From Penicillus capitatus (taxonomy: Eukaryota; Chlorophyta), in the NCBI GenBank assembly GCA_965649825.1, contig OZ287716.1, forward strand, positions 124,001 to 188,000: 64,000 nt of DNA, read 5' to 3'. The notes beneath the pieces are model-generated. The model searched no databases. It was not told the DNA's origin and saw only the letters and a list, made by a program, of their open reading frames with translations. A program made the position numbers and the translations under genes. Shown piece by piece: positions 44,150-57,732 of this stretch. Every line of letters starts with the position of its first letter. Position 1 is the stretch's first letter.

Positions 44150-46916
44150 TGAGCTTAAAACTCAAAGGAATTAAAACCATCGCCAATAAGCTCAAGCAGC
44201 CAAAACGCGACAAAGAACGCGGAAAGAAGATGGGCGACATTGGCACCGCAAGCAAAGCAAGCGTCTTTGTTCTGGAGCCTGTCTTGAAACCGGTGGAGAT
44301 GCCAACGACTGGCACGCGTTCGGGAACGAAAGTAGCTAACCGTCTCAGCTGTGCTTGGAAAATGCTTACTTTCTCATGCGGCGACAGGCAGTCGTGGAAG
44401 CACCGACTCTTCCGACGCCGAGGCTTCGAAGAAAACAGCGACGTGCTTCGTCAGATATGTCTGTCAGCAGTCGCTTAGATTCCTTCGATGTTGAGACGCC
44501 TCTGTCGACGGCAGAGTCCACAGCATCTTCTGCTCTTTTCTCCAAGGACAGCGATTCCGTCAAGGTTTACTGCAAAACACCAGAAGAGTGCATTGTCTAC
44601 TGGATATGGATAGGTGTTTGTGAGAATGCGCCCTCCCAGTGCTAAAGAAATCAAAGAGGAAAATCAGCTAAGCGTCTACAAGACCAGTGATTCCAGCCTT
44701 CAGCTAAAAACCAGCGAAGGCTTCAAGAATTTTACTTTTGATGCCGTTGTTGGAGATCAAGTGGATCAGGAAATGCTTTTCAGAAGTACCCAGTGCAGCA
44801 TTAACTATGGGACCTTTCTGAACAAGGATCTGTTTTGTAGACTACGCAGCATCTGTTGTGGAAAGGTGTCTCTCTGGCTACAACGGATGCATTTTTGCTT
44901 ACGGGCAGACTGGAAGTGGCAAAACCTACACAATGCTCGGCGACGTCTCTTTGGGCAACCAGGATGCACTTGGCGACTCAGTACCACACTCCACATCTCT
45001 CTCGCCAGTGTCAGTTAATACTTTGCATTCTAGGCGGGTATCATTCCGCGTGTCTTCGAGTACCTGTTCGAGTTGCTCGAAGAACGAAAGAGCGAGACGC
45101 TGAGCAAAGTGGATTACGAATGCAAGTGTTCTTTTTTGGAGATCTACAACGAGAGCATTACGGATTTGCTGAATCCCACGAAAAGAAACTTGCAGGTCAG
45201 AGAAGACAAACACGGGACGCATGCAGCCGGACTTACTGAGCAAACGGTTCAATCTGGTCAGCATCATGTCACATCACGACACCATGAGTCATGTCTGTCT
45301 GTCTGTCTACAGTGGATGAAGCAGTTGCTTTAATGCGAATGGGGACGTCTAATCGAAAAGTGGCACATACGCAGATGAATGCCGAATCCAGCAGATCTCA
45401 CAGTATCTTGTCATGTATCGTCACCACCAGAAGATACAATGACAATGGAATTGTATCTGTCTTGCGATCGCGCCTGAACCTCGTCGATCTAGCAGGTCTG
45501 CCAATTCCGCATGTTTGTGCTCATAGCGATGTATGTCTGTCTGCGTGTAGGTAGCGAACGGCAGAGTACCACGGGAGCGAGTGGGACACGCCTAAAAGAG
45601 GCATCCAGTATTAACAAATCCCTGAGTACTCTGGGATTGGTGATTATGTCTTTGGCCGATACAAAAAGCAAAAAGCCGAAGCATGTCCCTTACAGAGACT
45701 CCAAACTGACTTTTCTGCTGCAAGATTCGCTCGGAGGTAATGCAAATGCTGTGATGATTGCCAACATCAGTCCCTCCACAAAGAACATTAATGAAACACT
45801 GAGTACCCTGAGATTTGCACGTGGGGCTAAACGCGTTAAGAACAAAGCTGTGGCCAACCACGACTGCGTTGGAAACATCTCTTCACTCAAAGCGGAAATC
45901 GCTCTTCTCAAACAGGAGCTTAAAACTCTTAAAGACAAGGTTCGGCGATTCCATGCACTTCTGCTGGCTTTCCTCATGCGTTCCTTGTTCACCAGTGTCA
46001 ACGTGTGGAGCACGAGGTTGAGACAAACAGCATCAATATGGTGCATCTTGGTGCTGATGGGAGTGGGGATAGCACCCAAGACGTATCGGAATCTGTAGAA
46101 GTAGAGATTGGCGGACTAGACAAAACTCTGGCCTCCGCGCTGCGCAGAGAAGATGCAGCTCATCGCACGGTTCTCGCCCTCTCTGAGGAGATCGTGCTTC
46201 TCCAATCTGCTATGGAAATTAAGCAGAGCGAGATTAGACAGTACAGATTGATTGGGAAATTCAAGGACGAAAAGATCCAAAGACTGGAGGAGATGATCAA
46301 AAATCAAATGCGTCCGACAGCCGGAGACGATAGCGAAATCCAGCGTCTGAAAAGCGAGGTCGCGTTTTTCAAAGAAAAGGCGAGCAGGGCGCCAGACGCC
46401 ACACGATATGCAAGTGCGGCATTCTGTCTGTGCTCAATGTCTTCACCCAACCAACGCTTTCTGTGTCACGACAGTTGAAAACATGCAACTCAAACACGAG
46501 CTATCAACATTGAAATGGAGTTTGGAGTGCGACAATCATAAAGAACACTTCGATCAACAGATTATGGAGCTGAGAGAGAAACTCCTGGAAGTTAACGAGG
46601 TAATAGCTGCCTCTCTTACCTACAGCAGCAGTAGATGAATTGTGATCCTGGACTGCAGGAGATTCGAAAGTATAGAGAGCTGGATCTGCTGGCGTCCAAA
46701 AGAAAGACGGAAGAGACAACATCCCTGGCGACCGTGATTCAGCATTCGAGTCGCATGCCCCGCCTCTTCCGCAGCTCTAAGAGTCGGCAAGAACGCGAAG
46801 AGCTGATTTCACGTTACCTGATGCACTTGACAAAGTGGGCAAAGACGGTCGTGGGTGTCATCACGAGGCCAATTGCCAGACTCAGAGGCAGAATGAACAA
46901 GGAAGCAAAGGGATGA
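44150..46916 (+). CDS. Kinesin motor protein, kinesin-12 (KIF15/POK)-like
   Basis: N-terminal plus-end motor followed by coiled coil. About ten exons with introns of 46-65 bp. A 110-residue basic/Ser-rich head extension ([20 protein letters not shown]) precedes the motor: [32 protein letters not shown] (P-loop), [26 protein letters not shown] (switch I), [12 protein letters not shown] (switch II), [20 protein letters not shown] and [35 protein letters not shown] and [12 protein letters not shown] are typical of kinesin-12 (mitosis, phragmoplast or spindle). The stalk is short: about 300 residues ([32 protein letters not shown]), against over 1000 in animal KIF15. The end is basic. Confidence 0.9.
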
Positions 46917-47431
46917 GCACCGAACCATCCTTTGGCAGATTTTGATGTTCTTTGTCGAGACTCTCTGCTGAATGTGTGTATAATGGATTGGGCAGGACTA
47001 AACGATAGCATGGGGATGGAACGATAGATTGGGCAGTAGAGTGTGTCGTCCTTTTCAGCTGTGTGTCGTTGAGCAGTTAAGTTAATAAACGCAATAACTG
47101 CGGGGTCAACCATCACACCATCCATCCATTTGAGAAATACCTTTAGTTTTAATCGCTATTTGTATCCTTTATTTTACATCGTGTGTGAGAAAACGAATAA
47201 ACAGCACCATTGTGATCCAATCAGGGAAACAGCAACTGTTGATCTCCACACCCCATGCTCTCACTTACAATATAAATGTTTGGTGACATTGCTTTTACAA
47301 GGAAAACTCAAAGATAGAAGAAGAGCCCTGCAGAATACTTCACTGTCTTTTCATTGCTGTCAACAGCGATCCACAAAAATCAGTGACCGCAAAAATATCT
47401 CCAGACACTCTCTGTGTGCATTAGCAAGCTG
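46917..47431. other. Convergent intergenic region
   Basis: 515 bp between the 3' ends of the kinesin and SnRK1 genes. AT-richer than its surroundings. No gene or RNA recognised. Confidence 0.5.
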
Positions 47432-49158
<1,727 letters not shown>

Positions 49159-49449
49159 TTTGTGACTCGAGGCCGCGAAATCAAGACACAGATGTCAAGC
49201 GCCGTCCCGATGAATAAAATGACCAGATTCTGGATGTTTAATGCGGTACGTCTCGCAGCACGAACACAGACAATGTGCATCAGAAAACGGCTCTCGCACA
49301 AAATCTCACTCAAACGCCCATTCCTTTCATTAAAGCCTTTACACTTTACAGCATCTGGACATTCCTTGTGTTTTGCCGATGGAGATGGTGATGGCTTTAC
49401 TCAGCTGTCACATCAAGAGTGTGATGACTGGATGTGTGTTCGTGTGACA

Positions 49450-50040
49450 TCAATCGCTGATGTGTGACGTTTCTACTGTTGTTTGTTGTCCTCCCTGCAA
49501 TCGCTTGACCCCTTCACAGCGAATCTTCTCTGCCGTTTTCAGAATGTCGTCAGAATCGATGACAGCCAATCCCTTAAATCGCCATACTCCATCCTTCCCT
49601 CTACTTTTCATCTTCCTCCTCCTTTCAGCGATTAGCTTTCGCTTTTTGGGTCTCTTTGTCACGGACACAACGTTCGTCCTTGATTTTGTAGTAAAAGGAA
49701 TGCCAGGGGCCATGTGTTTGAATAGTCGGATCCCACCAGCCTCACGTTCTTCCGTTACCTTTTCGGCAGACTCTCTGCTCTTCTTTGCGTTTCTACGAAT
49801 CGTCTTCTCTTTGCCAAAGAGTCGCTGGAATTCCACTTCCAGTCTCTCATCAAGTTTCTCTCGAAGTCGCTGCTGTCTTCGATTAAGCGTCATAGCTCTT
49901 TCTTCGCGAGGCGCTGTCGTTTTTTGTCTCGGCTGCGTAATGTTTGTGACGTCGAAATCGGCACTGCTGGAAATCGTGGCAAGTCGAGATCGCCATTCGG
50001 ATGCGTCGTCAGTAGATGATGCGCTCTTCTCGACGGACAT
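49450..50040 (-). CDS. Hypothetical highly basic protein, possibly nucleolar
   Basis: Single open frame of 196 residues with a proper ATG. Rich in Lys, Arg and Glu (LNRRQQRLREKLDERLEVEF, TKRPKKRKLIAERRRKMKSR), with a small conserved-looking patch GGIRLFKHMAPGIPF. The composition suggests a nuclear or nucleolar RNA-binding or ribosome-assembly factor, but I do not recognise a family. The next gene (AT-hook protein) diverges from it with a 74-bp gap. Confidence 0.5.
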   Translation of the reverse strand: MSVEKSASSTDDASEWRSRLATISSSADFDVTNITQPRQKTTAPREERAMTLNRRQQRLREKLDERLEVEFQRLFGKEKTIRRNAKKSRESAEKVTEEREAGGIRLFKHMAPGIPFTTKSRTNVVSVTKRPKKRKLIAERRRKMKSRGKDGVWRFKGLAVIDSDDILKTAEKIRCEGVKRLQGGQQTTVETSHISD

Positions 50041-50114
50041 ATCGTCATGAATGTCATTAAAGGCAGTGATCGCACCGATTGGTTATTTTGCGTTTCTGAC
50101 TAACCCCTCCGTAA

Positions 50115-51905
50115 ATGGACGGCGGTGCGCGCCAACTAAGGAGTAGTCAGAAATCCGGCGCGCGCGAGGGCACCGATCGTGCAGTTCCGACCTCAATGCG
50201 TGCAAAGGTCTGCACTGCGGTCGTTGTTAAACAACTCGATCTTTGTGTGGTCCAGGACACTAGCGGCGCTGCGAAAGCGGCAGCGGCCAAGAAAAGGGGT
50301 GCGTTGGACATGCTCTCTATCTGACTGCTCTTGCCTCGGACAGGTCGACCGAAGAGACGCAACGCAGCTGCGGAAGAGACCGAAACTGGAAAGGGTCGCC
50401 AGACCACGGCAGATGTCCCTATCTCCGAGGAAGAATGGGACGTCGCCGAATATCGAGTACGTTTGAGGGGACGTATAAAACTGACCGTTAACGGACATTT
50501 GTGTTTCTTGTTTAGGCAGGGTATCTTCAACAGAAAGCGCGAGCAGATCGTTTCGAAGCGCTGCAAGCCGGAGCTAGCGATGAAAGATTGAACGACATGG
50601 CCAAAATGTTGCGAGACGCGATGGACAAGCTCATGACGGCGACCTTAAAAGAAACGCAAGAGATGATGCACAGACAACAGGAACGACACCATCTCGAAAT
50701 GAAAGAGCTTCGAGGCGAAATGCAGAAGATGGTGACGCGGATAAAGACAGACACCACCACCCCCAGACATAAAGCATCCATTCAGCAGAAGACCGCCCTA
50801 CAAGAGAAGATGACAGAACAGATGGAACAGGTCGACCTCGTGTCACCGCCAGGAAGTCCAAGTCGAGTCTCCAATGATGGAAAAGAACATAGAAGACTTG
50901 CCAGTTCCTTAAGGAGTCCGACTCAGCCAGCCACAGCAAAATCGTCACCCCAGGTCCTCTCTGCTCCAGCAAAGCAGTCGCGATCTGTGGCCAGGTACCA
51001 TCTTACATTTGATGATGTGTTTCTTTGTGCAATCGGTAGGCCAATTCCCAGTATGTCGCCGGCCAGAAGGGCTGCTGATGTCTCTGTGGGTGTCGAAGCG
51101 TGTCCAGAAGTGCGTGTGCCACTGACACGATCTGCAGCGTCGATCAAGAAGGCGGCGGATAAGAATTCCGATCGAGAAAAGTCGCCATCGGCTCAGGTGC
51201 TGCCATCACTCAACAGATTCGGAGAGAAAAATCCGAATCGAGAAAAAGTATCATCGACACGAGCATCGGCATCTGGTGAAAAGCCGACAGAGACTGCCGA
51301 AGTGGAAAGAACTCCCTTGACAACTGCTGCGAGAAAGAGATCTCTGGATGACAAGATCCAGTTGGTCTACTCCAAGGGCAAAACCCCTGTTCACTCTCAA
51401 GCACTGGCTGCTACTCACAGAGCCATCAACCGTACCGTTTCCCGTTCCGCTTTCGGTAAATCCACAGATGTCACGTAAGTATATCGAGAATCTGCTGCGA
51501 TCGATGACATCGCGTTCACTTAGGAGTTGCTATGATTTATTTCCAGGATTGGAAATCTTTGGTTTCGAACGTCAATTAATCTCCGAAAATGAGATCGTGT
51601 ATAGACACGTCATGACGTCCGAAGTGTTCGCTTTTCTGTCCGAGAATTTCAACTCCGATGAGAAGGAGATGCAATTTCAACCCATGACGCACGGAGATCT
51701 CTGGCGCTGCCTTCCTGACGAACTTAAGGTCCGGTCCTCCATGAAGCCTCGATTTCTCAAACCCTGGTCTATGTGTGATACAGGCAGGCCAGATTCTATT
51801 TAAGCGATCTCAGCTGAAGAACTTCGCATCAGTCATCGTCCGTTGTATGGTGGAGTGTTACGACGAAGCACCGTCGAAAAAGCCTTGTCTGCGTAAGAGT
51901 ATTTG
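50115..51905 (+). CDS. AT-hook coiled-coil protein with unknown C-terminal domain
   Basis: Six exons join cleanly (for example CGA|gtacgt and a gtaagt donor near 51475). The N-terminus has an AT-hook-like motif KKRGRPKRRN, expected to bind AT-rich minor grooves, after a short Ser/Arg region. A helical segment follows (DMAKMLRDAMDKLMTATLKE, HRQQERHHLEMKELRGEMQK). Then come about 230 Ser/Pro/Lys-rich residues, probably disordered, and a compact C-terminal domain: SCYDLFPGLEIFGFERQLIS, YRHVMTSEVFAFLSENF, THGDLWRCLPDELKAGQILF, KRSQLKNFASVIVRCMVECY. I do not recognise this domain. The overall plan suggests a chromatin-associated protein. Confidence 0.57.
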
Positions 51906-52047
51906 ACAAAGGGAAGTTTTCATAAAGGAGATCTTAATAACAACGTCTATGTTTGGATAAGTAAAAAACTCTGTGTACAGTTTGATCTGGCAGCAACAGA
52001 CTTTCTTAAGGATCTATCAACGTGCTTCGACACTCGTCACCACTGCC

Positions 52048-52293
52048 ATGCACCACGGCGCCGCCATGCCATTTTCTACGCACCGCCGATCTGCAGAACG
52101 ACATGAGCTGCTGCAAGATGAGCTGAGCAAACGCTTAGCCCAGGACCTGAAGGCAGCTGCAGTAGATCTTGAAACGAAGGAGATAAACAGAGATCTTGTC
52201 CCGTGGTTCGGACTCACGCTGCCTCGTGGGCGCAGATCGACTTCAAAAACGGCGTCTTCGTATAGAAGTGACGTTTGGCTGACGTCATGCTGA
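52048..52293 (+). CDS. Candidate small helical protein
   Basis: 81-codon frame from ATG 52048 with a charged amphipathic helix (RHELLQDELSKRLAQDLKAA, VDLETKEINRDLVPWF). No family recognised; the tail after NRDLV looks less natural, so an exon boundary may be missed. The earlier part of the frame is open further upstream without an ATG. Confidence 0.28.
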   Translation: MHHGAAMPFSTHRRSAERHELLQDELSKRLAQDLKAAAVDLETKEINRDLVPWFGLTLPRGRRSTSKTASSYRSDVWLTSC

Positions 52294-52411
52294 TATCGCC
52301 CGCCATCTATAAAACCCACATCGCCTTTTGCCAGCGTCTTTAGAGAAACGCGATTTTGAATCCACTGCCTGCTCTGTTTTGAAACAACGCAAAAACCAAC
52401 AGTGAAGTAAG

Positions 52412-52676
52412 ATGAATGCCTCTGCCGACCAAAAAGAGATTTATGCGCGTGTTGTTCGTTCGTGCAGAGATGGACAGCATGACATCGATGTTCACGTTCC
52501 AGCACTTGTGCAACGACGCGTCACAGTTTAGTGACTTTGGCTCGTTTAACGATCGAGACAGCTACTACTCCGACTCGGGCGACGCTGCATCTCGATATAC
52601 ACATCACTTTACGCTGACCGTTCCGCACGTCGACCTGGACGACATAGACAAGGCCACTGGCTGGGCTTCAGCTTGA
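52412..52676 (+). CDS. Candidate small acidic protein in two exons
   Basis: ATG 52412 starts MNASADQKEIYARVVRSCRD. A 37-bp GT-AG intron can join it to FSDFGSFNDRDSYYSDSGDA and HFTLTVPHVDLDDIDKATGW, which reads like real protein. Total about 87 residues. No family is recognised and the 3' end is uncertain because more exons may follow. Confidence 0.28.
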
Positions 52677-53023
52677 AAGCCCATTGTACAAAGACGTGTC
52701 AAGCTTACATCCGGGACGATGTCTCCTCTCTGGACGAAACCCTTTGGCATTTCTTTAAGTGCCAAAATTTTGTTGCTCGAACCCGAGCGCCTGTCTTTTT
52801 GAGTTTTTTCTTCTGCGGTCACTCTCTTATGTAGAGGGAATGAATGAACCGTTGTTGTTGGATACGATTCTGCCTAGAAGCTGGATCTGTTGTTGTACGA
52901 GTACGATGTTTGATGTCTGTATAAGTCCTGGATGTAAGATGAGAGCATTATTGTCGAATTCTGAGATGACCATCACACATCATCCCTCTCACTCTTTCCC
53001 CCTCCATCATTCCGAATCTAGAG
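52677..53023. other. Convergent intergenic region
   Basis: About 350 bp before the CEBPZ stop codon. No supported gene; a possible further exon of the preceding candidate (near 52840, after TCTCTTATGTAG) cannot be excluded. Confidence 0.35.
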
Positions 53024-56000
53024 TCAGAGTGATGTGACAGGAGCCATGATGACTGCTCTACCTAATAGATCAGCAAAGTCATCTGCCGATGCGAAATCTC
53101 CCGGGAGGCTGGTCTTGGATGTCTTATGTCTTTTCCTCGATCGCAGAGATTTGCCTTCCCTATAGAACAGACTCAGAACAGAAGGAGAGGGGTTGGGAAT
53201 ACGAGTCAGATGTGTCGGAAGAAAGGTCAGGAAACTCCTCCGTGGGCAGATCGATGTCCTCTGACATCTCACCTTCATCACTCGTTTCTTCATCTCCTTT
53301 CGACTCCAGATCGTCTGCACAAACCAACACAATATCATTCTGCATCAGAGTGTGGAGGTTGTCCAGTTGCCTTCGTCTGAAGAATCGATGCTGTCTTCAT
53401 CTGCCTCCGCTATGTCTTGCATAAGATCAGAATAGTCAAACAGCTCGTTCGGCAGTTTTGTGTTCTCTTCGGTGGCTGATGCAAACATCTCATCCAGGCC
53501 GTCCTCCATGTCCACATCGTCACCCAAATCTAAGCTCTGCAAAGATTCGAGATCGTCGACACTATCATCCTGTTGCAGGAATGATCTCTGCTGATCGAGA
53601 CTGTCTTTCTTCTGCGATGCTTTCGATTTCTTAAGATTCTTGGCCGTTTGCCGTGCCTCTCGTGCTTTCTTTACGCTTTGCAGAGTAAAATACTTGTGGA
53701 AAAAGAGATCCTCCTGTATACACACAGACATGTCGTCCGCAGAGGTGTGTCCATGATGATCCATCATCATACCGCTGGGACGTCTCTAGCCGCCAAAGAA
53801 TCGAAAGTGGTCGATCCATGGTAAGGAGATGCAAGGGATGTTCCGGGAGTTGTGGGGATCCGTCCGTCAAACTCTGTCTTCGTTTTCGAATCTTTTCCAT
53901 TCACAAATTTATCAAGGAATGCAAAAAGAGTGAGCTCCTGCAGAGGATCTCCACGAGAAACGGCGGACTGCGATGAAAGCAGAGATTCTGCCATTGAATG
54001 CACAACTGGATGATAGAAATGTCGTGCTGCACACAGTTCCCACAAACATGTCTGGTCGGCTCCACTATAAATCGGCTCCCTGCGTTCATCGACTGCACAG
54101 GGACCATTTCTGCATGGTAACGATACCTATGATCAATTCTGTATGGATAGGAGGCCGATGCTGCCGTCGCTTCGCGTTTCTGTGGTGTGTTGATGTTTGA
54201 GTCCTCTGTCAAGTGTGATTGCTCTTCTGGTTGAAGGATGCCACTCTTGAGACCTGGCTTGAACTGATCAGCAGTTCAATGTCAACGCCCAAACTGTCAC
54301 ATCACATAGGGGAAAGCACCTTCATCAGTTCTGATGTGACCAAGAGGAACGCGCCGTAAAGACGAGGCTCGGCATTGCTGGCAACCTGCAGCAGTCTTTT
54401 CACGAATGCAGCCGCTCTGGAGAGACACGGATCATCTTTGATCGCCTAAGAAGGTCACACATTCAACCATCATCACTCCGATCGTGAAAAGCTCTGCCTT
54501 AAAGAGCGTCGAAATGAAAAGCGGAAGCCGTTTTGAATCTGCCATGTGTGGGTCCAAAATCTTTTCGTACATTGCCCGGTAGAGCCGATCCAGACAGTTT
54601 GCCTTCACTGGCAGAATCTGCGTGAGCAGAGCCATGACTTGTACACTGACACCAAAAGGCGCCACATGAATCATCCGAAACAGTCCCTGGGTGTGTTTCT
54701 CCAACAGATCGCCAAGTATCGAGGCGTCGGCGAACGGAAAGGATCGTCGGATTCCGGAGATCAAAGAACCAAAGATCGTTGCATCCACCTCTGAGCGTGC
54801 CGATGTCTTCTTGTGTTGGTGATGCTGTTTCCGTCGCTTTTTACTCCCAGAAGCAAGTTTCTTATTCTCTTCCTAAAACCACAGCACCTTCTGTTTGTGA
54901 GTCAGCAGATGCGACTCGAGACAGAGTAGACCTGACGCGCAAGGTCGTGTTTGCTGCCGATACTGCCATCCACCATTTGCTGAAAGAGTGTGAAGCACAT
55001 ATCTATGTAAGATGTTGCTGTCTTCCTATCTGTCTCGTTGTGTTCATATTCGATCAGATTGAATGTTTGCAAGATGCGATGAATCGAACGAATGGTCGTC
55101 CCAGAGAGATAGACAAACTTCTCAACCTGGATCATCGTCATCTCACACATAATGGCGGCTCATACCGACCCTTTCTCACTTCTCTCAAAACGATGTGCTT
55201 CATACGTGGATGTCGGGCGATGAGTTTTGAAACAAGGAATGCCACTTTTGAACCGACCTTTTTCGACTTGTCTCCAAATTTGTGGATCAGAATCGACAGG
55301 AGCTGTGCCTCTTGTTCAGGTTTACTGTAGAGCAAATCTGAAACGAGTGAAACGGCTTCGGAACGCAAATGTTCCAGAGGCGCCAGCGATGCCGATTCCA
55401 AGCACGACACCAGACGGAGGAACTTTTGCTTCAGCCCATCCTCGACAAACCAAAGTATAAGATACTGCTGAGACGTTTCCTGATCTTTTAATAACTACAG
55501 AAACGCGAAACGATCTCAGAGCAGCAAAAGAGAGCTGAGTTTACATGCAGAGGGCGATCTTCAAAGAACACAAGCTTGCGATCCGGCAAGAGGAAACACT
55601 TGAAGATTTCTGCCAAAGCTTTGAGTGCATGAATCACGATGTCTCGACTGCCTTTCTGCTTTTCAGCTACACTCAGGAGATAGTCCAGTTCTTGTATATT
55701 GGGCACAACAGCGTCTCGTATCAGCAATGAGAAGGCCGCAATCTTGTCGACATGTGTTCCTTGTTCTCTTACCTGGTGGATCTCTTAGATCACAGAACAC
55801 AGAGAGGCTGGACATACCTGCAACAGCCATTTGCCCTGTTTCTTGCTGGAATGCATGCGATACTCAAAAGCATCTTTCTCATTTTGACACAGATCGGAAG
55901 CTCTCTGACGTTGTTGTTGAATCTGAACATCGTTGAGGGACAATCCTTGTATGACATCTGGTTTCTCCAGCGAAGGCAATTCCTCCAGAGCCACGTGCCA

Positions 56001-56388
56001 GATGGGAGACATGGATTTTGGAAGAATGGATCGAGCCTTACGAAGCTCTGGGAAATACCATCGGCGAGAATCTCACGTGTATAGAGCACTTGCTTTTCAT
56101 CTTCGCTGTTGATTTTTCCTCTGGTCCGCTGAGAATTTCCAACAAGGCGTGCTTATCGTATACATCTGTCTTGACCCCTCTTTTCTTCGGTTGTTTTCTT
56201 TGTATGTTCGTTCGCTGTTTGGGCGGTTTCTCCTGGCGAGATCTCTGCACTTTTTTCTTCTTCTTTTGCTCCGACAGTTTATTGTCGACCGAGTTGAGAT
56301 CGATTGGGGGGTGGCCACTGTGTGGAGTGAGCTTCGGAGTGAATCCCAACTGCGACGCCACCTGTGCCACTTCTCGACGCAGATCCAT
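53024..56388 (-). CDS. CEBPZ: CEBPZ/Noc1 (Mak21) ribosome biogenesis factor
   Basis: Nucleolar factor for early 60S assembly, with a CBF/Mak21 domain built of helical repeats. Many short exons. Family landmarks in order: MDLRREVAQVASQLGF, a Lys-rich linker, HVDKIAAFSLLIRDAVVPNI, ALAEIFKCFLLPDRKLVFFE, LEHLRSEAVSLVSDLLYSKP, IHKFGDKSKKVGSKVAFLVS, ARHPRMKHIVLREVRKG, then SLISGIRRSFPFADASILGD, GLFRMIHVAPFGVSVQVMAL, ELTLFAFLDKFVN, acidic stretches, and the conserved end LPGDFASADDFADLLG. The C-terminal intron is 43 bp. Internal joins between 54100 and 55100 are approximate. It is divergent from the Nup54-like gene, 89 bp away. Confidence 0.88.
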
Positions 56389-56477
56389 AATGCCGCAAAT
56401 GAAGACATCTCATCAGTTCCTGTCGATCGTTTTACGTATCGAATCGACGCTTTTGTGCGCGATTTCTTTTCGAAACG

Positions 56478-57491
56478 ATGTTCGGCTTTCAGCCCCCGTC
56501 ACAGCAGCCTCCGCCCCAAGTCCGAATCAAGCTGTGTACTCATGCGTCAAGTGACTGGTGTTCAGGAGAACCTGAGGGAAACGGACACATTGACGGAGCT
56601 GTGTCACTTGGCTGAGGCTGTTCTGCCTCTTCCCGAAAACAAAGAATATCGTTTGAGGCGCATCTTTGTGGATATTGACGGCGAGAAACGCGATCTGAAC
56701 AGTGTCCCCGTGCTGACGCCTCATGAACATGTCCAAGTCCGACATCAAGCGCAACGTCTCGGTATCGTTTCTGGGAGGTAGTCCAGCCCCCTCAACGCCA
56801 TCATGTTGTGTCGGACTCGTTGATGTGCCCAGTTGGTTACCAACGGCGGCAGTGGGCTTCGATGGCCTTAAGACACGATTTGTCTCTCAACAGAAGGCGA
56901 TTAAAGATCAAGACGAGATGATCGCCTCCATGAAGACGAGACTTGAACGCGAGAGCATTTCTTATCGAAAGAATTGCGCGTAGAGACAACCTCTCTTTGA
57001 AAATCGCATAGACACAATGTCATCTGTTGCAGGGATCGATTGCAGAAATGGTCGAAGCTGATGCGACAGACAGAGACGGAACTGCTCGAATTGTTCAAAC
57101 TAGCAGAAGAATGCACAACACGACAGGCAATTGACCAGTACACACGATCATCTGCCAATCCTTGCGGATGTGATGTCCTGTACGTATTTTGAACAGAGGG
57201 AAAACGGGAAGCAGCAAGAGCTCTCTCGGCAAAGTGACTGAAGAAGTTCAAGCAGTGCGGCGCCAAATTCAGCATCACAACTTAAAGGCTCGCGTCTTGG
57301 CGGTGGAGCAGGACATGTACATGCATGGAGTCCAGTCAACGGAGACAGGCAGTCGAGAACCTGCGAAAAATGTCGAGGAGAAGAGATTGCTACTCAGACA
57401 GAGCAGAGAAAAGCTCAGACGAGCACAAGGAAAGCTTGAGGAATGTGAGAGAGATGTCAACGTGATAAGGCATGGGGGTTCAATGTCATAA
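56478..57491 (+). CDS. Nup54/Nup57-like nucleoporin (tentative)
   Basis: A short first exon carries an FG motif (MFGFQPPSQQPPPQ) and joins through a 46-bp intron to ENLRETDTLTELCHLAEAVL. Later come YRLRRIFVDIDGEKRDLNSV, then WLPTAAVGFDGLKTRFVSQQ, which resembles the conserved VP-x-VGFEDLKxR element of Nup54/Nup57. Coiled-coil segments follow (WSKLMRQTETELLELFKLAE, VQAVRRQIQHHNLKARVLAV, KRLLLRQSREKLRRAQGKLE). These would pair with Nup62/Nup58 in the central channel. Only one FG is visible, so the FG region is nearly gone. The exon joins around 57170-57230 are uncertain. An unrelated coiled-coil protein remains possible. Confidence 0.5.
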
Positions 57492-57732
57492 TAGACGCGA
57501 CAGCAGCGTCCATCTCGTGCAAGGCTTTGATCATGAAACCCTTTTCGCCTCTGTATAAGGCGTTAATATACAGCGAGGAGCAAAACTCTCGACGTTTTTT
57601 ATCTTATGCGCGAGACTTTTCGAATAAAGCGTGTGTTGGTGAGATCCGCATTTTCAAATCTCGATCGCGACAAGACTCGCCGAATAGATCATTGCGGCAA
57701 AGAATTCCGAGCTTGGACAGACAGGAAGATAG

